Assembly: GCF_000473265.1 (NCBI RefSeq)
Contig: NZ_KI421511.1
Location: 2,345,731 to 2,409,730, forward strand
DNA: 64,000 nucleotides
Direction: 5' to 3'
DNA from: Amycolatopsis thermoflava N1165
GTDB taxonomy: Bacteria; Actinomycetota; Actinomycetes; Mycobacteriales; Pseudonocardiaceae
Of the stretch, positions 52,723 to 61,460 are shown piece after piece (the stretch's first letter is position 1; each line of letters begins with the position of its first letter). The notes under the pieces are model-generated. The model was not told where the DNA came from and searched no databases. It worked only from the letters and a program-made list of their open reading frames with translations. A program made the translations under genes and the position numbers.

Positions 52723-54027
52723 ATGACCCGGCTGCAGGACGGCGTGAAACCGGTGGTGCGCTGGGGCATCGGCCACGCACTGCCCCGCACGGTCCTGCGT
52801 GCCGCGGCCCGGCGCGGCGACCTGCAGGCGCGGCTCGTGGCCGAGGCCGCGGTCTCCCCCACCGCCGCGTTGTCCGGCCTGTTCGACGAGATCCGCGGCC
52901 ACGGCCCGCTCTACAAAGGCTCGTTCGCGTACGTCACGACCAGCCACGCGACGGTGCGGGAAGTGCTGACCAGCAACGACTTCCGCGCCGGCGTGGGCGC
53001 CGGGTCGGACGGGGTGCTGGCGCGGCTGAGCGAGTGGTCGGCGTCGGACAGGCTGCACCCGATCGCGCCGCCGTCGCTGCTGGCGACCGAGCCGCCGGAC
53101 CACACCCGCTACCGCAAGCTCGTGACCCGCGTGTTCACCGTCCGCGCCGTGGAGAAGCTGCGCTCCCGCACCGAAGAGATCGCCCGCGAGCTGCTGGACG
53201 CGCTCGACCCGGACCGGCCCGTCGACCTCGTCGAGGCCTACTGCGCGCTGCTGCCGGTGACCGTGATCGCCGAGATCCTCGGGGTGCCGCCGGAGCAGCG
53301 GCAGCGGGTGCTGGAGCTGGGCACCGCCGCGGCGCCGAGCCTGGACCTCGGGCTGCCGTGGCGGGAGTTCCGCGCGGTCGAGTCGGCGCTGGCCGACTTC
53401 GACGCCTGGCTCGGCGACCACCTGGAGCGCCTGCGTGCCGACCCCGGCGACGACCTGCTCAGCCAGCTGGTCGCGGCGCGCGAGGACGGGGTCGGGCTGA
53501 CCGATCTGGAGCTGCGGGCGACCGCCGGGCTGGTGCTCGCCGCGGGCTTCGAGACGACGGTGAACCTGCTCGGCAACGGGATCACCCTGCTGCACGACCA
53601 CCCCGACCAGCTCGCCGCGGTGCGTGCGGAGCCGTCGCTGTGGCCGAACGCGGTCGACGAGATCCTGCGCGTCGACCCGCCGGTGCTGCTCACCGGGCGC
53701 ACCTGCCTGCGCGACACCGAGGTCGGCGGCGTGCGGGTGCGCGGGGGTTCGGTGGTGACGACGATCCTGGCCGGCGCCAACCGCGACCCGGAGGTCTTCG
53801 AGGACCCCGCGAGGTTCGACGTCCGCCGCGAAAACGCCCGCGAGCACATCTCGTTCTCGGCGGGCAGGCACTACTGCCTGGGCGCCGCGCTGGCCCGCAT
53901 GGAGGGCGAGGTCGGTCTGCGGACGCTGTTCGACCGCTTCCCGGAGCTGCGCCTCACGCCCGGCGCGACCCGCCGGAGCACCCGCATCCTGCGGGGCTTC
54001 GAACACTTGCCGGCGCGGCTGCGCTGA
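52723..54027 (+). CDS. Cytochrome P450
   Basis: This 434-residue soluble P450 has the I-helix oxygen motif LAAGFETTVN, the K-helix E-x-x-R as EILR, and the heme loop FSAGRHYCLGAALARME with its Cys ligand. TEPPDHTRYRKLVTRVFT is the usual C-helix block. No ferredoxin or reductase gene is adjacent. The sequence does not resemble the guaiacol demethylase GcoA, so a role in the neighbouring aromatic pathway is not claimed. The ATG at 52723 lies 10 bp after GGAGG; GTG 52720 is equally possible. Confidence 0.92.
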   Translation: MTRLQDGVKPVVRWGIGHALPRTVLRAAARRGDLQARLVAEAAVSPTAALSGLFDEIRGHGPLYKGSFAYVTTSHATVREVLTSNDFRAGVGAGSDGVLARLSEWSASDRLHPIAPPSLLATEPPDHTRYRKLVTRVFTVRAVEKLRSRTEEIARELLDALDPDRPVDLVEAYCALLPVTVIAEILGVPPEQRQRVLELGTAAAPSLDLGLPWREFRAVESALADFDAWLGDHLERLRADPGDDLLSQLVAAREDGVGLTDLELRATAGLVLAAGFETTVNLLGNGITLLHDHPDQLAAVRAEPSLWPNAVDEILRVDPPVLLTGRTCLRDTEVGGVRVRGGSVVTTILAGANRDPEVFEDPARFDVRRENAREHISFSAGRHYCLGAALARMEGEVGLRTLFDRFPELRLTPGATRRSTRILRGFEHLPARLR

Positions 54028-54033
54028 GCCGGG

Positions 54034-54651
54034 TCACGGGGACACCGCCACGCCGAGGTAATCCGCGCCGAGGGACTTCGGCGCGCCCTTCTCGTAGAAC
54101 CGGTCGAGCTCGCGGATGACGAACCCGGCCTCGGTGACCACGTCGGCGATCCGGCGTGTCAGGCGGCAGCCGCCGAACACGCGCCCCTGCAGGGGGTCCA
54201 GGCGGTGCTGCCAGCGCTGAACCTTGCCGTCCTCGGCCAGACCGTGGTCGAGGAAGTGCAACGTGCCACCGGGTTTCAGCACCCGCCGGACCTCCTTGAG
54301 CGCCGCCACCACGTCCGGGATCGTGCACAGCGTGTAGGTCGACAGGGCGGTGTCGCAGGTGTTGTCCGGCAGCGGTACGGACTGCCCGTCCAGGCCGGAC
54401 CGCTCGACCGGGACGGACGAGGCGGCGACGCGCTCGGCGGCCAGCTTCCAGGCCACGTCGGAGGGCTCGATCGCGTGCACGGCGGTGACCGCGGCCGGGT
54501 AGAACGGGACGTTGTGGCCGGAGCCGAAGCCGATTTCCAGGACCCGCCCGTGCAGGCCGGCGCACGCGCGCGCCCGGTAGGGGCCTGCCACTTCCATGCC
54601 GCACAGCACGTTGATCAGCCGCGGCAGCACCTGCTGCTGGTAGATGCCCAC
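54034..54651 (-). CDS. Class I SAM-dependent methyltransferase
   Basis: This 205-residue Methyltransf_11-type protein begins GIYQQQVLPRLINVLCGMEVAGPYRARACAGLHGRVLEIGFGSGHNVPFYP. LEIGFGSGHN is the SAM motif I and STYTLCTIPDVVAALKEVRRVLKPGGTLHFLDHG gives motifs II-III. It resembles phosphatidylethanolamine- or quinone-type methyltransferases, but the substrate is unknown. GTG at 54651 is chosen because family members start at this GIYQQQ motif; the frame stays open to 54891. Confidence 0.85.
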   Translation of the reverse strand: MGIYQQQVLPRLINVLCGMEVAGPYRARACAGLHGRVLEIGFGSGHNVPFYPAAVTAVHAIEPSDVAWKLAAERVAASSVPVERSGLDGQSVPLPDNTCDTALSTYTLCTIPDVVAALKEVRRVLKPGGTLHFLDHGLAEDGKVQRWQHRLDPLQGRVFGGCRLTRRIADVVTEAGFVIRELDRFYEKGAPKSLGADYLGVAVSP

Positions 54652-54827
54652 GCCTGCACGGTGCCCCCACCGGGCGGCCGGCGGTAGTGCCGAAAGACCC
54701 GCACCGGCCAGTTCACCTCGCCAGACCAGTGTGCGGCCCGTGCGCACCCGGATAGGTCCGAAGTGGACGAGCACGACCGGCGCGGGCCCATGCCGGGTGC
54801 CGTGGCGGCGCCCCTTCGGTCGCACTG

Positions 54828-55988
54828 TCAGCGAAGCACGACCGAGCCGTTGTAGAGGGCGGCCCCTCGCGCGTCCTGCACCCGCACCCACGCCTCACCC
54901 GTGTCGGGATACACCGGCTTCGCGCCGTCGGGCAGCCAGACCGCGAACGTCCCGTTCACGACCGGCACCGTGACGGCCTCCCCGGTGCCGAAGTCGGCGA
55001 CCATGCTCGTGGCCGACCGGGGCGCGAGGCCGACGAACGGCACCTTCCCGGCCTGCGCGGGCACCGACAGCCTGCGGACCGGGATCGACGTGCCGAGGAA
55101 CGTGTCGAGGTGCAGTGACGATCCGGTGGGCCCGGTCACGCACGCGATCATGTGCGCGGCGCTGCGCCCGAGCACCACGCGGTACGGCCCGTGCTCCAGC
55201 AGGCCGCCGGGCTGGTAGCCGTCGGCGTCGGCGGGCGGTGCGGGCAGCGCGGCCAGGCATTCGCCGAGCGCCCGGCCGGCGGGCGAGGTCCGGTCACCGG
55301 GCCGGTCGACGACGTTGACCAGCGGCGCCGGGGCCGGCGGCAGCTCGACCCGCGGCCCGGGGCGGGTCTTCTGGCCCTGGACGGACATCCCGGCCCACAG
55401 GGTCGTGGTCGCCGGGTCGGTCGCGGTGAAGGCGGTGAACGCGCCGGTCCCCGGCATGACCGGCTCGACGGTGATGCCGAGGCCATCGGGCAGGGACAGC
55501 TCGATGGCCGGCCACGAAGGATCGGCCACCCCGGCAGCCAGTCCCGTCCCGGTGTAGAGCAACAGCCCGGCGCGGCTGCCCGCGGCGTAGGCCGGCTCGG
55601 CGGCCGGATCGGACACGGTGACCGTGGTCGCCGTGGTCTCGCAGAACACCGGCCTGCCGCCGGCGAGGTAGGAGGTGACGACGGCGTCGCCGAGCACGTG
55701 GCTGCCGGTGGCGCGCCACTCCTGCCGCGGCGGGACCTGCCCGGTCTTGCCCGCGGACTCGATCGCGGCCCAGCACCGGTCGTCCACACCGCCGGAACCG
55801 GCGGGAACCGGCGCGGACGAGCGGAAGAACTGGGCGCCGACCAGCACCCCGGCGACGAGCACGATCACGGCGGCGCCGGCCACGAGCGCGCGGCCGCGGT
55901 GGGGGGCGATCCCGGCTCGCACGGTCGCGCGCATCCGTTCGCGGACCTCGGGCGGCAGTTCGCGGCGCGGCGGCAGGGTGTGGCTCAT
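54828..55988 (-). CDS. Membrane-anchored protein in operon with an ECF sigma factor (possible anti-sigma partner)
   Basis: This 386-residue protein has a 40-residue cytoplasmic head, one membrane span (ALVAGAAVIVLVAGVLVGAQFF) and a long extracytoplasmic domain of about 320 residues with no known family. Its ATG overlaps the sigma-factor stop, which is the usual layout for a sigma/anti-sigma pair. The zinc anti-sigma motif H-x3-C-x2-C is absent and the head is very short, so the anti-sigma role is inferred from position only. Confidence 0.72.
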   Translation of the reverse strand: MSHTLPPRRELPPEVRERMRATVRAGIAPHRGRALVAGAAVIVLVAGVLVGAQFFRSSAPVPAGSGGVDDRCWAAIESAGKTGQVPPRQEWRATGSHVLGDAVVTSYLAGGRPVFCETTATTVTVSDPAAEPAYAAGSRAGLLLYTGTGLAAGVADPSWPAIELSLPDGLGITVEPVMPGTGAFTAFTATDPATTTLWAGMSVQGQKTRPGPRVELPPAPAPLVNVVDRPGDRTSPAGRALGECLAALPAPPADADGYQPGGLLEHGPYRVVLGRSAAHMIACVTGPTGSSLHLDTFLGTSIPVRRLSVPAQAGKVPFVGLAPRSATSMVADFGTGEAVTVPVVNGTFAVWLPDGAKPVYPDTGEAWVRVQDARGAALYNGSVVLR

Positions 55989-56566
55989 TTCTCCTCCAGC
56001 AGGGCACGGAGCCGGGCGCGGGCGCGCGACAGGTGTGCGCGCACGGTCACCTCGGCGACCTCGAGCAGGGCGGCGGCGTCGGCGATCGGCAACTCGCCGA
56101 GCAGGCACAGCTCGACGACCTGCCGTTGCGCCGCGGGCAGGGCGCGGACGGCGTCGACGATCCGCTGCAGACGCACCTCGGCGTCGATGCGGTCGGCGAC
56201 GCCGTCGGCGTGGTCGGACACCGCAGCGGGAGCGGGCATCCGGCGCAGCAGCCGCAGCCGCCGCGCCCGGCCCCGGTGCTCGTCGCGCGCGAGGTTGCCC
56301 GCGACGGTGAACAGCCAGGGCAGCGCGCTGTCGCGCACCAATGTGACGTCGCCGCGTCTGCGCCACGCGGCCAGGAAAGTCCCGGAGGTGAGGTCCTCGG
56401 CGCTGGCCCAGGAGCCGGTCAGCCGGTAGGCGTGGTTCCACACCGCCTGCGCGTGGCGTTCGAAGAGCGCCGTGAAGGCCTCGCGGTCACCCCGCGCGGC
56501 CCGCGCCCACAGATCGGCGTCGCCCGGCTCCACCGGTGCCCCCAGTCCGGTCAGTTGCATGGTCAC
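55985..56566 (-). CDS. ECF-family RNA polymerase sigma factor
   Basis: This 193-residue sigma factor has region 2 (FTALFERHAQAVWNHAYRLTGSWASAEDLTSGTFLAAWRR) and region 4 (RALPAAQRQVVELCLLGELPIADAAALLEVAEVTVRAHLSRARARLRALL). Promoter and stimulus are unknown. It is coupled to the downstream membrane protein. Confidence 0.92.
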   Translation of the reverse strand: MTMQLTGLGAPVEPGDADLWARAARGDREAFTALFERHAQAVWNHAYRLTGSWASAEDLTSGTFLAAWRRRGDVTLVRDSALPWLFTVAGNLARDEHRGRARRLRLLRRMPAPAAVSDHADGVADRIDAEVRLQRIVDAVRALPAAQRQVVELCLLGELPIADAAALLEVAEVTVRAHLSRARARLRALLEEK

Positions 56567-56617
56567 ACCGGACAGTGGCCGGCACCGCGCCTGGTGTTGT
56601 CACCCCGCCTGATGTTG

Positions 56618-57302
56618 TCACAGCGTCCAGAGCGACGCGCCGAGGTCGAGCACGACCCTGGCCGGGATCTCGCCGGCCCGCAGTTCGGCGAGGCAGGTGT
56701 TGACCTCCTCCGGCTCGCGGGTCTCGGCCACCACGCACGTCCGCCCGGCGGCGTGCAGCGTGAACACGTCGGCCGTGTCGCGGCGGGTCCCGGCGATCGA
56801 GCCGGTCACCGCGTCGAACAGCGGCACCGTCAGTGCGCCGCGGGCGGGCCGCGCGACGCGCCCACCCGGCGGGCCAGGTCCGAGCCCGCCGACGCCGAAC
56901 ACCGCGACCAGCTCCCCCGAGGCAAGCCGGGACACCTTGACCGCCCGGAACGCGGTCGTCCCGGCGCACGTCAGCGCGGCGGCGTCCACAGCGGACAGTT
57001 CATCCGGGACGCTCGCAGTGCCCGCACGCCGAGCCGAGCCAGCTGATCGCCACGCGCTCCCCAGGCCGGTGCAGCGAGGCGACGGGCCCCAGCGCCTCCA
57101 CCACCCCGACGCCCTCGTGCCCGGGTATCGACGACGGGCTCGGCCGCAGCGGCCAGTCGCCCTGGAGGAGGTGGACGTCGGTGTGGCACAAGGCGCTGGC
57201 GAGCATCCGGACCAGCACCTGGCCCGGTCCGGGCTCCGGCACCGGGCGGTCCCGGATCTCCAGCTTCGCGCCGGTCTCGGACACGACAGCCGCTTTCATC
57301 AC
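56618..57302 (-). pseudogene. Zinc alcohol dehydrogenase remnant (frameshift and internal deletions)
   Basis: The N-terminal 100 residues read as an AdhP-type zinc alcohol dehydrogenase: MMKAAVVSETGAKLEIRDRPVPEPGPGQVLVRMLASALCHTDVHLLQGDW, GHEGVGVVEALG and ISWLGSACGHC. The frame then breaks near 57000. The other frame resumes with ELSAVDAAALTCAGTTAFRAVKV and LVAVFGVGGLG, then jumps to the C-terminal GSIAGTRRDTADVF and ETREPEEVNTCLAELRAGEIPARVVLDL. The structural-zinc loop and most of the coenzyme domain are missing. A functional enzyme is about 340 residues, so this is decayed. Confidence 0.83.
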
Positions 57303-57327
57303 GGTCCTCCCCTGGCCGGCAGCGCTG

Positions 57328-57594
57328 TCAGTACCGCAGGTGCGCGGGCTGGTGGGTCACTTCCTCGATGTCGCCCGCGGCCGCGTCGAGCAGCCGGTGC
57401 GCCAGATCGCTGAGCGCCCGCGCGGTGGCCAGCTCGTCGCCGATCTCGGGCACGTTGGTGTCGGCCGGGTTGAGGCGGGCTGTCCCGATCCCGACCAGGT
57501 TGGTCCGCTCGCCGGTGCGCAGCCGCGCCGTGGCGCGGGTGCGCGTCTCGTGCTCGTCGATCACGATGTCGACGCGCCAGTTCTTGTCCCGCAT
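57328..57594 (-). CDS. DUF1876 protein (Rv1738-like)
   Basis: This 88-residue protein matches DUF1876: [79 protein letters not shown]. The mycobacterial member Rv1738 is strongly induced in hypoxia, and its structure resembles ribosome hibernation factors. Here the upstream neighbour is a peptidase and the downstream one is a broken dehydrogenase. ATG at 57594 fits the family better than the in-frame codon at 57624. Confidence 0.88.
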   Translation of the reverse strand: MRDKNWRVDIVIDEHETRTRATARLRTGERTNLVGIGTARLNPADTNVPEIGDELATARALSDLAHRLLDAAAGDIEEVTHQPAHLRY

Positions 57595-57673
57595 GGCAGC
57601 CTCCCGGTGGTCTCCGGCTTCCACGCTGCTCCGGCCGGCGGGGCGCAGGAAGGGCCGGAAGTCACCGCGTGCG

Positions 57674-58405
57674 TCAGCGGATCCGGCGCACGTCCAGGGG
57701 TGTCTCCACCGCGTCGCCGTCCGGGCCGCGTTCCACCCGGTACGCCCCGGCGCGGTCCCGCTCGGCGAGCGCCTCGGCCAGTTCGCCGCCGCGGTAGAGC
57801 AGTCCGGCCCCGTCGTCGGTCGCGTAGCCGGGCGGCAGCGTGCCGTCCGCGACCAGCGACTGGAACAGCGGCCGCCGGGCGGGTTCGCTGTCGTGGTGGA
57901 CGCCGTTGGACCACGGGAGCAGGCCGAGCCCGTTGGTCACCGGCCGCAGCTCGGGGCCGAACGAGTCGGTCGTGCCCCCGGTGTGCCAGCAGATGGAGCC
58001 CGCCGACACGCCGGTGAGAACGACCCCGGCCTGCCAGGCGTCGCGCATCACCGCGTCCAGGCCGTGCAACCGCCACAGCGCCAGCAGCCCGGCGACGCTG
58101 CCGCCCCACACCCAGATCACGTCCTGGGACAGCAGGTGCCCGGCGAGGTCGGCGATGTTCGGCATCGGCAGCAGCGCCACGTGACTGCCCGCCCACCCCT
58201 CGCGCCACGCGTTCTCGTAGAAAGTGGCGGTCAGGCGGCGGTCGTCGCCGCAGGCGGTGCCCAGGAAGCACACCCGAGGCGCGCGGCCGGTGACGCCGGC
58301 GAGCTCGACCGCGTAGCGCGTCAGGGGGCCGACCTCCCAGTCCAGTCGCGCCGAGGCCCGGACGCCGCCGGAGGTGGCCAGGATCGTCGGTTCGTCGGCT
58401 GCCAT
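57674..58405 (-). CDS. Peptidase S51-family protein (peptidase E / cyanophycinase-like)
   Basis: This 243-residue protein has the S51 fold markers [36 protein letters not shown] and the nucleophile serine in [40 protein letters not shown] supplies the catalytic His region. Peptidase E removes N-terminal aspartate from dipeptides; the actual substrate is not known. It is divergent from the GntR gene. Confidence 0.87.
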   Translation of the reverse strand: MAADEPTILATSGGVRASARLDWEVGPLTRYAVELAGVTGRAPRVCFLGTACGDDRRLTATFYENAWREGWAGSHVALLPMPNIADLAGHLLSQDVIWVWGGSVAGLLALWRLHGLDAVMRDAWQAGVVLTGVSAGSICWHTGGTTDSFGPELRPVTNGLGLLPWSNGVHHDSEPARRPLFQSLVADGTLPPGYATDDGAGLLYRGGELAEALAERDRAGAYRVERGPDGDAVETPLDVRRIR

Positions 58406-58433
58406 GGCGTGATCCTACGGACTGGCGTCGCTT

Positions 58434-58457
58434 GCATGCATTGTATACAGTGCATGC
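58434..58457. promoter_or_regulatory. GntR (FCD-type) operator overlapping the gntR start region
   Basis: The core GCATTGTATACAGTGC (58438-58453) is flanked by GCAT and ATGC so that 22 of 24 positions are symmetric. The centre TGTATACA contains TATACA, a good -10, 9 bp before the GTG at 58459. Repressor binding would block the promoter directly. Confidence 0.75.
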
Positions 58458-58458
58458 C

Positions 58459-59094
58459 GTGGAGACGACGTACGACCGCGTGCGGGAGCTGATCGTCGGC
58501 GGAGCCTTCCCGCCCGGACAGCGCCTCACCGAACTCGACCTGTCGCAGCGGCTCGACGTGAGCCGCACGCCGGTGCGGGAGGCGTTGCGGCGCCTGGAAA
58601 GCGACGGCCTGGTCGAAAGCGGGCAGCGTGGCGTCACCGTGATCCGGCTGAGCGATGCGGAACTACGCGAGGCCTACCTCGTCCGCGCCTCCCTGGAAGC
58701 GCTTACCGCGGAGCTGGCCGCTCAGCGGCAGCAGGCGGGGGAGATCGCGCCCGCCGCGCTGGCCCGGCTGACCGGTCACGCCGACGACGCCGACCGCGCC
58801 ACCCGGGCCGGCGACCTGATCGCCGGTGTGCGGCACAACCGCGAGTTCCACCGGCACGTCGCCGTCCTCGCCGGGAACTCCCTCGCACTCGGCTTCCTCG
58901 ACCGCGTGTGGGACCGGATCCTCGTGTCCACACGGGACTCCCTGTCCGCCCCCAGCCGCACCGGCCAGGTCGACGACGAGCATCGCCGGCTCGTCGGGGC
59001 CATCACCGCCGGGGATGGGCCGTCAGCCGCAGCCCTGGCCCGCGACCACGTCCTGAGCACCCTGTCCGCACTACCCGGAGGAACATCCCGATGA
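58459..59094 (+). CDS. GntR-family regulator (FadR/FCD subfamily)
   Basis: This 211-residue regulator has the GntR winged helix ETTYDRVRELIVGGAFPPGQRLTELDLSQRLDVSRTPVREALRRLESDGLVE and an FCD effector domain with ELREAYLVRASLEALTAELAA and HNREFHRHVAVLAGNSL. The GTG at 58459 lies just behind the operator core, so the mRNA may be leaderless or nearly so. An upstream in-frame start at 58432 would fall inside the operator. It overlaps osmC by 4 bp, pointing to joint autoregulated expression. Confidence 0.9.
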   Translation: METTYDRVRELIVGGAFPPGQRLTELDLSQRLDVSRTPVREALRRLESDGLVESGQRGVTVIRLSDAELREAYLVRASLEALTAELAAQRQQAGEIAPAALARLTGHADDADRATRAGDLIAGVRHNREFHRHVAVLAGNSLALGFLDRVWDRILVSTRDSLSAPSRTGQVDDEHRRLVGAITAGDGPSAAALARDHVLSTLSALPGGTSR

Positions 59095-59552
59095 GCAAGG
59101 AACACGGCTACGAGGTCACGGTCAGCTGGAACGGCTCCACCGACGGGGGTTACCGCGCCTACGACCGCGGGCACGACGTCACCGCCGAGGGCAAGGCGCC
59201 CATCGCGGCGACCGCCGACCCGGCCTTCCTCGGCGACCCGGCCCGCTGGAACCCCGAGGAGCTGCTGGTGGCGTCGCTGTCGCAGTGCCATCTGCTGACC
59301 TACCTGGCGTTGTGCGCCCGGCACGGCATCACGGTCACCGGCTACCTGGACACCGCGACCGGCCGCATGGCCGAAACCGCCGGCGGCGGCGGGCACTTCA
59401 CCGAGGTGACACTGCACCCGGAGGTCACGATCACCGACGCGAGCGCGGCGGACAAGGCCGCCGAGCTGCACCACCGGGCGCACGAACTGTGCTTCATCGC
59501 GAACTCGGTGAACTTCCCGGTCCACCACGCCCCGGTGATCCACGTCGCCTGA
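59091..59552 (+). CDS. OsmC-family protein
   Basis: This 153-residue protein matches the OsmC/Ohr superfamily of thiol peroxidases. It has RWNPEELLVASLSQCHLLTYLALCARHGITVTGY with the first reactive Cys and ADKAAELHHRAHELCFIANSVNFPVHH with the second. It may reduce organic hydroperoxides; some OsmC-like proteins have other roles. GGAGG precedes ATG 59091. It is coupled to the GntR gene. Confidence 0.9.
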   Translation: MSKEHGYEVTVSWNGSTDGGYRAYDRGHDVTAEGKAPIAATADPAFLGDPARWNPEELLVASLSQCHLLTYLALCARHGITVTGYLDTATGRMAETAGGGGHFTEVTLHPEVTITDASAADKAAELHHRAHELCFIANSVNFPVHHAPVIHVA

Positions 59553-59581
59553 CCGCGGAGATCACGGAAATCCGGAGTGGA

Positions 59582-60274
59582 CTAACCGAGCGTGGCCACG
59601 ATCGCCGCGCCGAGGTCGGCCGGCCTGCTGAACTGGGGCCAGTGCCCGGTCGGCAGGTCGACCAGATCCACGTCGCTCATCGCCGCGAGCTCGGCCACGT
59701 ACGGGTGCTGCGCGGCGATCAGCTCACGCACCTGGGCGGCGGGCATCGACGTGCAGATCACCGTCGCCGGGATGGCGCGGCGGCGCTCGTCGGACAGCTC
59801 GACCGGTTCGCGGGTCACGGCAGCCGGCTCGGGAATCGCCTCGGCGCGCATCCGCTCGCGCAGCTCGCCGGTGAGGCCGGCCAGCTCGGCTTCCTCGAAC
59901 GCCGCCCAGTCCGGCAGCGGCACGTCGGCGCCTTCCGCGGGCAGGGCGTCGTTGATGGATGCGCCGCTGGACAGCGGCCCGGCGTCGACGAAGACGATGC
60001 GCGCCACGCGGTCCGGGCGGGCGTCGGCGGCGGCGTAGGCGAGGGGCCCGCCGCCGGAGTGACCGACCAGGACCACCGGCTCGTCCTCCGCGTCGATCGC
60101 GGCCACGATGGCGGCGACGTGGTCGCGCACGCCGATCCCGGAGCGGTCGGCGTCCGCTTCGAGGCCGGGCAGGGTCAGCGCGCGCACGGTGTGGCCGGCG
60201 GCGCTCAGCGGGGGTTCGACGTCGCGCCAGGACGACGCGCCGAGCCAGAAGCCGGGGACGAGGATGACGATCAT
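59582..60274 (-). CDS. Alpha/beta hydrolase
   Basis: This 230-residue hydrolase has VPGFWLGASSWRDV at the oxyanion site, the nucleophile elbow LVGHSGGGPLAYAAA and the C-terminal catalytic His in PTGHWPQFSRP. It resembles esterases of unknown substrate. It is divergent from the MDR oxidoreductase, with a 23-bp palindrome in the shared promoter. Confidence 0.87.
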   Translation of the reverse strand: MIVILVPGFWLGASSWRDVEPPLSAAGHTVRALTLPGLEADADRSGIGVRDHVAAIVAAIDAEDEPVVLVGHSGGGPLAYAAADARPDRVARIVFVDAGPLSSGASINDALPAEGADVPLPDWAAFEEAELAGLTGELRERMRAEAIPEPAAVTREPVELSDERRRAIPATVICTSMPAAQVRELIAAQHPYVAELAAMSDVDLVDLPTGHWPQFSRPADLGAAIVATLG

Positions 60275-60304
60275 CGGCAGAGCCTAGAACGTCAGGGTTG
60301 TCCC

Positions 60305-60327
60305 CGATACCGGTTTTACCGGGATCG
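60305..60327. promoter_or_regulatory. Near-perfect palindrome in a divergent promoter
   Basis: CGATACCGGT-TTT-ACCGGGATCG is a 10-bp inverted repeat with one mismatch pair. It lies 31 bp from the hydrolase start and 40 bp from the MDR start. No regulator gene is adjacent, so the binding protein is unknown. Confidence 0.5.
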
Positions 60328-60366
60328 CCTTACGGTCGCCGTACCGCCACGACACGGAGGCTTCCG

Positions 60367-61353
60367 ATGAAGGCGATCGTCCAGGACCGGTACGGCTCAC
60401 CCGACACGCTCTCCCTGCGGGAAACCGCCCAGCCGCGGCCCTCGTCCGGCGAGGTCCTCGTCCGCGTGCGCGCGGCCGCGGTCAACGCCTACGACTGGCA
60501 CATCATGCGCGGCGATCCCTACGTCCTCCGCCTCGCCGCGCGTTCCCTGCGCGGCCCGCGGTTCCGCATCCGGGGCCGGGACGTGGCCGGCGTCGTCGAC
60601 GCGGTGGGGGACGGCGTCACGGGCCTGTCCCCCGGCGACGAGGTGTACGGCGACACCGGCGAGTCCGACGGCGCCTTCGCCGAGTACGTGTGCGTGCCCG
60701 CGGAACGGCTGGCGCCCAAGCCGGCAAAGCTCACCTTCGAGCAGGCCGCCGCGGTGCCGCTCGCCGGCAGCACCGCGCTCGTCGGGCTGCGCGACGCCGG
60801 GCGGTTGCGGGCGGGACAGCACGTCCTGGTCAACGGCGCGTCCGGCGGGGTGGGCACGTTCGCGGTGCAGATCGCGAAGGCGCTGGGCGCGACGGTGACC
60901 GCGGTGTGCAGCACGCGCAACGTCGAACTGGTGACCTCGCTCGGCGCGGACCACGTCGTCGACTACACGCGCGAGGACTTCGCCCGGGGCATGAACCGCT
61001 ACCAGCTGGTGCTGGACCTCGTCGGGAACCGCTCGCTCGCAGACCTGCGCCGGGTCCTGACACCGGAGGGCACGCTCCTGCTCTCCGGCGGAGGCGTGTC
61101 CCGCGGCGGCAGCGTGTTCGGCCCGATGGGCCTGATGATCCGCGGACGGCTCGCGTCCCGGTTCACCCGGCAGCGGATCGCGGACTTCTCCGGCTCGTCG
61201 AACCGGGCGCTGCTCACGTCCCTGACCGAGCTGATCGAGGCGGGCCGCGTGGAGCCGGTGATCGACCGGGGCTTCCCGCTGGAGAAGACGGCGGAGGCGA
61301 TCCGCTACCTGGAGACCGAACACGCGCGGGCCAAGGTGGTGATCACGCTCTGA
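60367..61353 (+). CDS. Zinc-free MDR oxidoreductase (quinone oxidoreductase-like)
   Basis: This 328-residue medium-chain dehydrogenase/reductase lacks the zinc cysteines. It begins MKAIVQDRYGSPDTLSLRETAQPRPSSGEVLVRVRAAAVNAYDWHIMRG and has the NADPH motif VLVNGASGGVGTFAVQIAKALGATVTAVCST. It is likely an NADPH-dependent quinone or enone reductase. ATG at 60367 gives the family N-terminus. Confidence 0.9.
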   Translation: MKAIVQDRYGSPDTLSLRETAQPRPSSGEVLVRVRAAAVNAYDWHIMRGDPYVLRLAARSLRGPRFRIRGRDVAGVVDAVGDGVTGLSPGDEVYGDTGESDGAFAEYVCVPAERLAPKPAKLTFEQAAAVPLAGSTALVGLRDAGRLRAGQHVLVNGASGGVGTFAVQIAKALGATVTAVCSTRNVELVTSLGADHVVDYTREDFARGMNRYQLVLDLVGNRSLADLRRVLTPEGTLLLSGGGVSRGGSVFGPMGLMIRGRLASRFTRQRIADFSGSSNRALLTSLTELIEAGRVEPVIDRGFPLEKTAEAIRYLETEHARAKVVITL

Positions 61354-61460
61354 GTGCCGCCCGCCGCGCCGCACACACGTCCCGCCACCACCTTCCCCCC
61401 GGCGGGGGTACCGCTTCCCGCGCCGCCACGTCTCGCGGCGCCGAACAGCAACGGGGACGG

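Noticed and set aside
52723..54027. P450 as an aromatic O-demethylase (GcoA type) serving the LigM cluster
   Set aside because: The sequence does not resemble GcoA, no partner reductase is adjacent, and TetR plus a convergent transporter separate it from the cluster.
57000..57302. Stand-alone 100-residue dehydrogenase-like gene
   Set aside because: It ends at a frameshift and the rest of the family sequence resumes in another frame just downstream, so it is part of a pseudogene.
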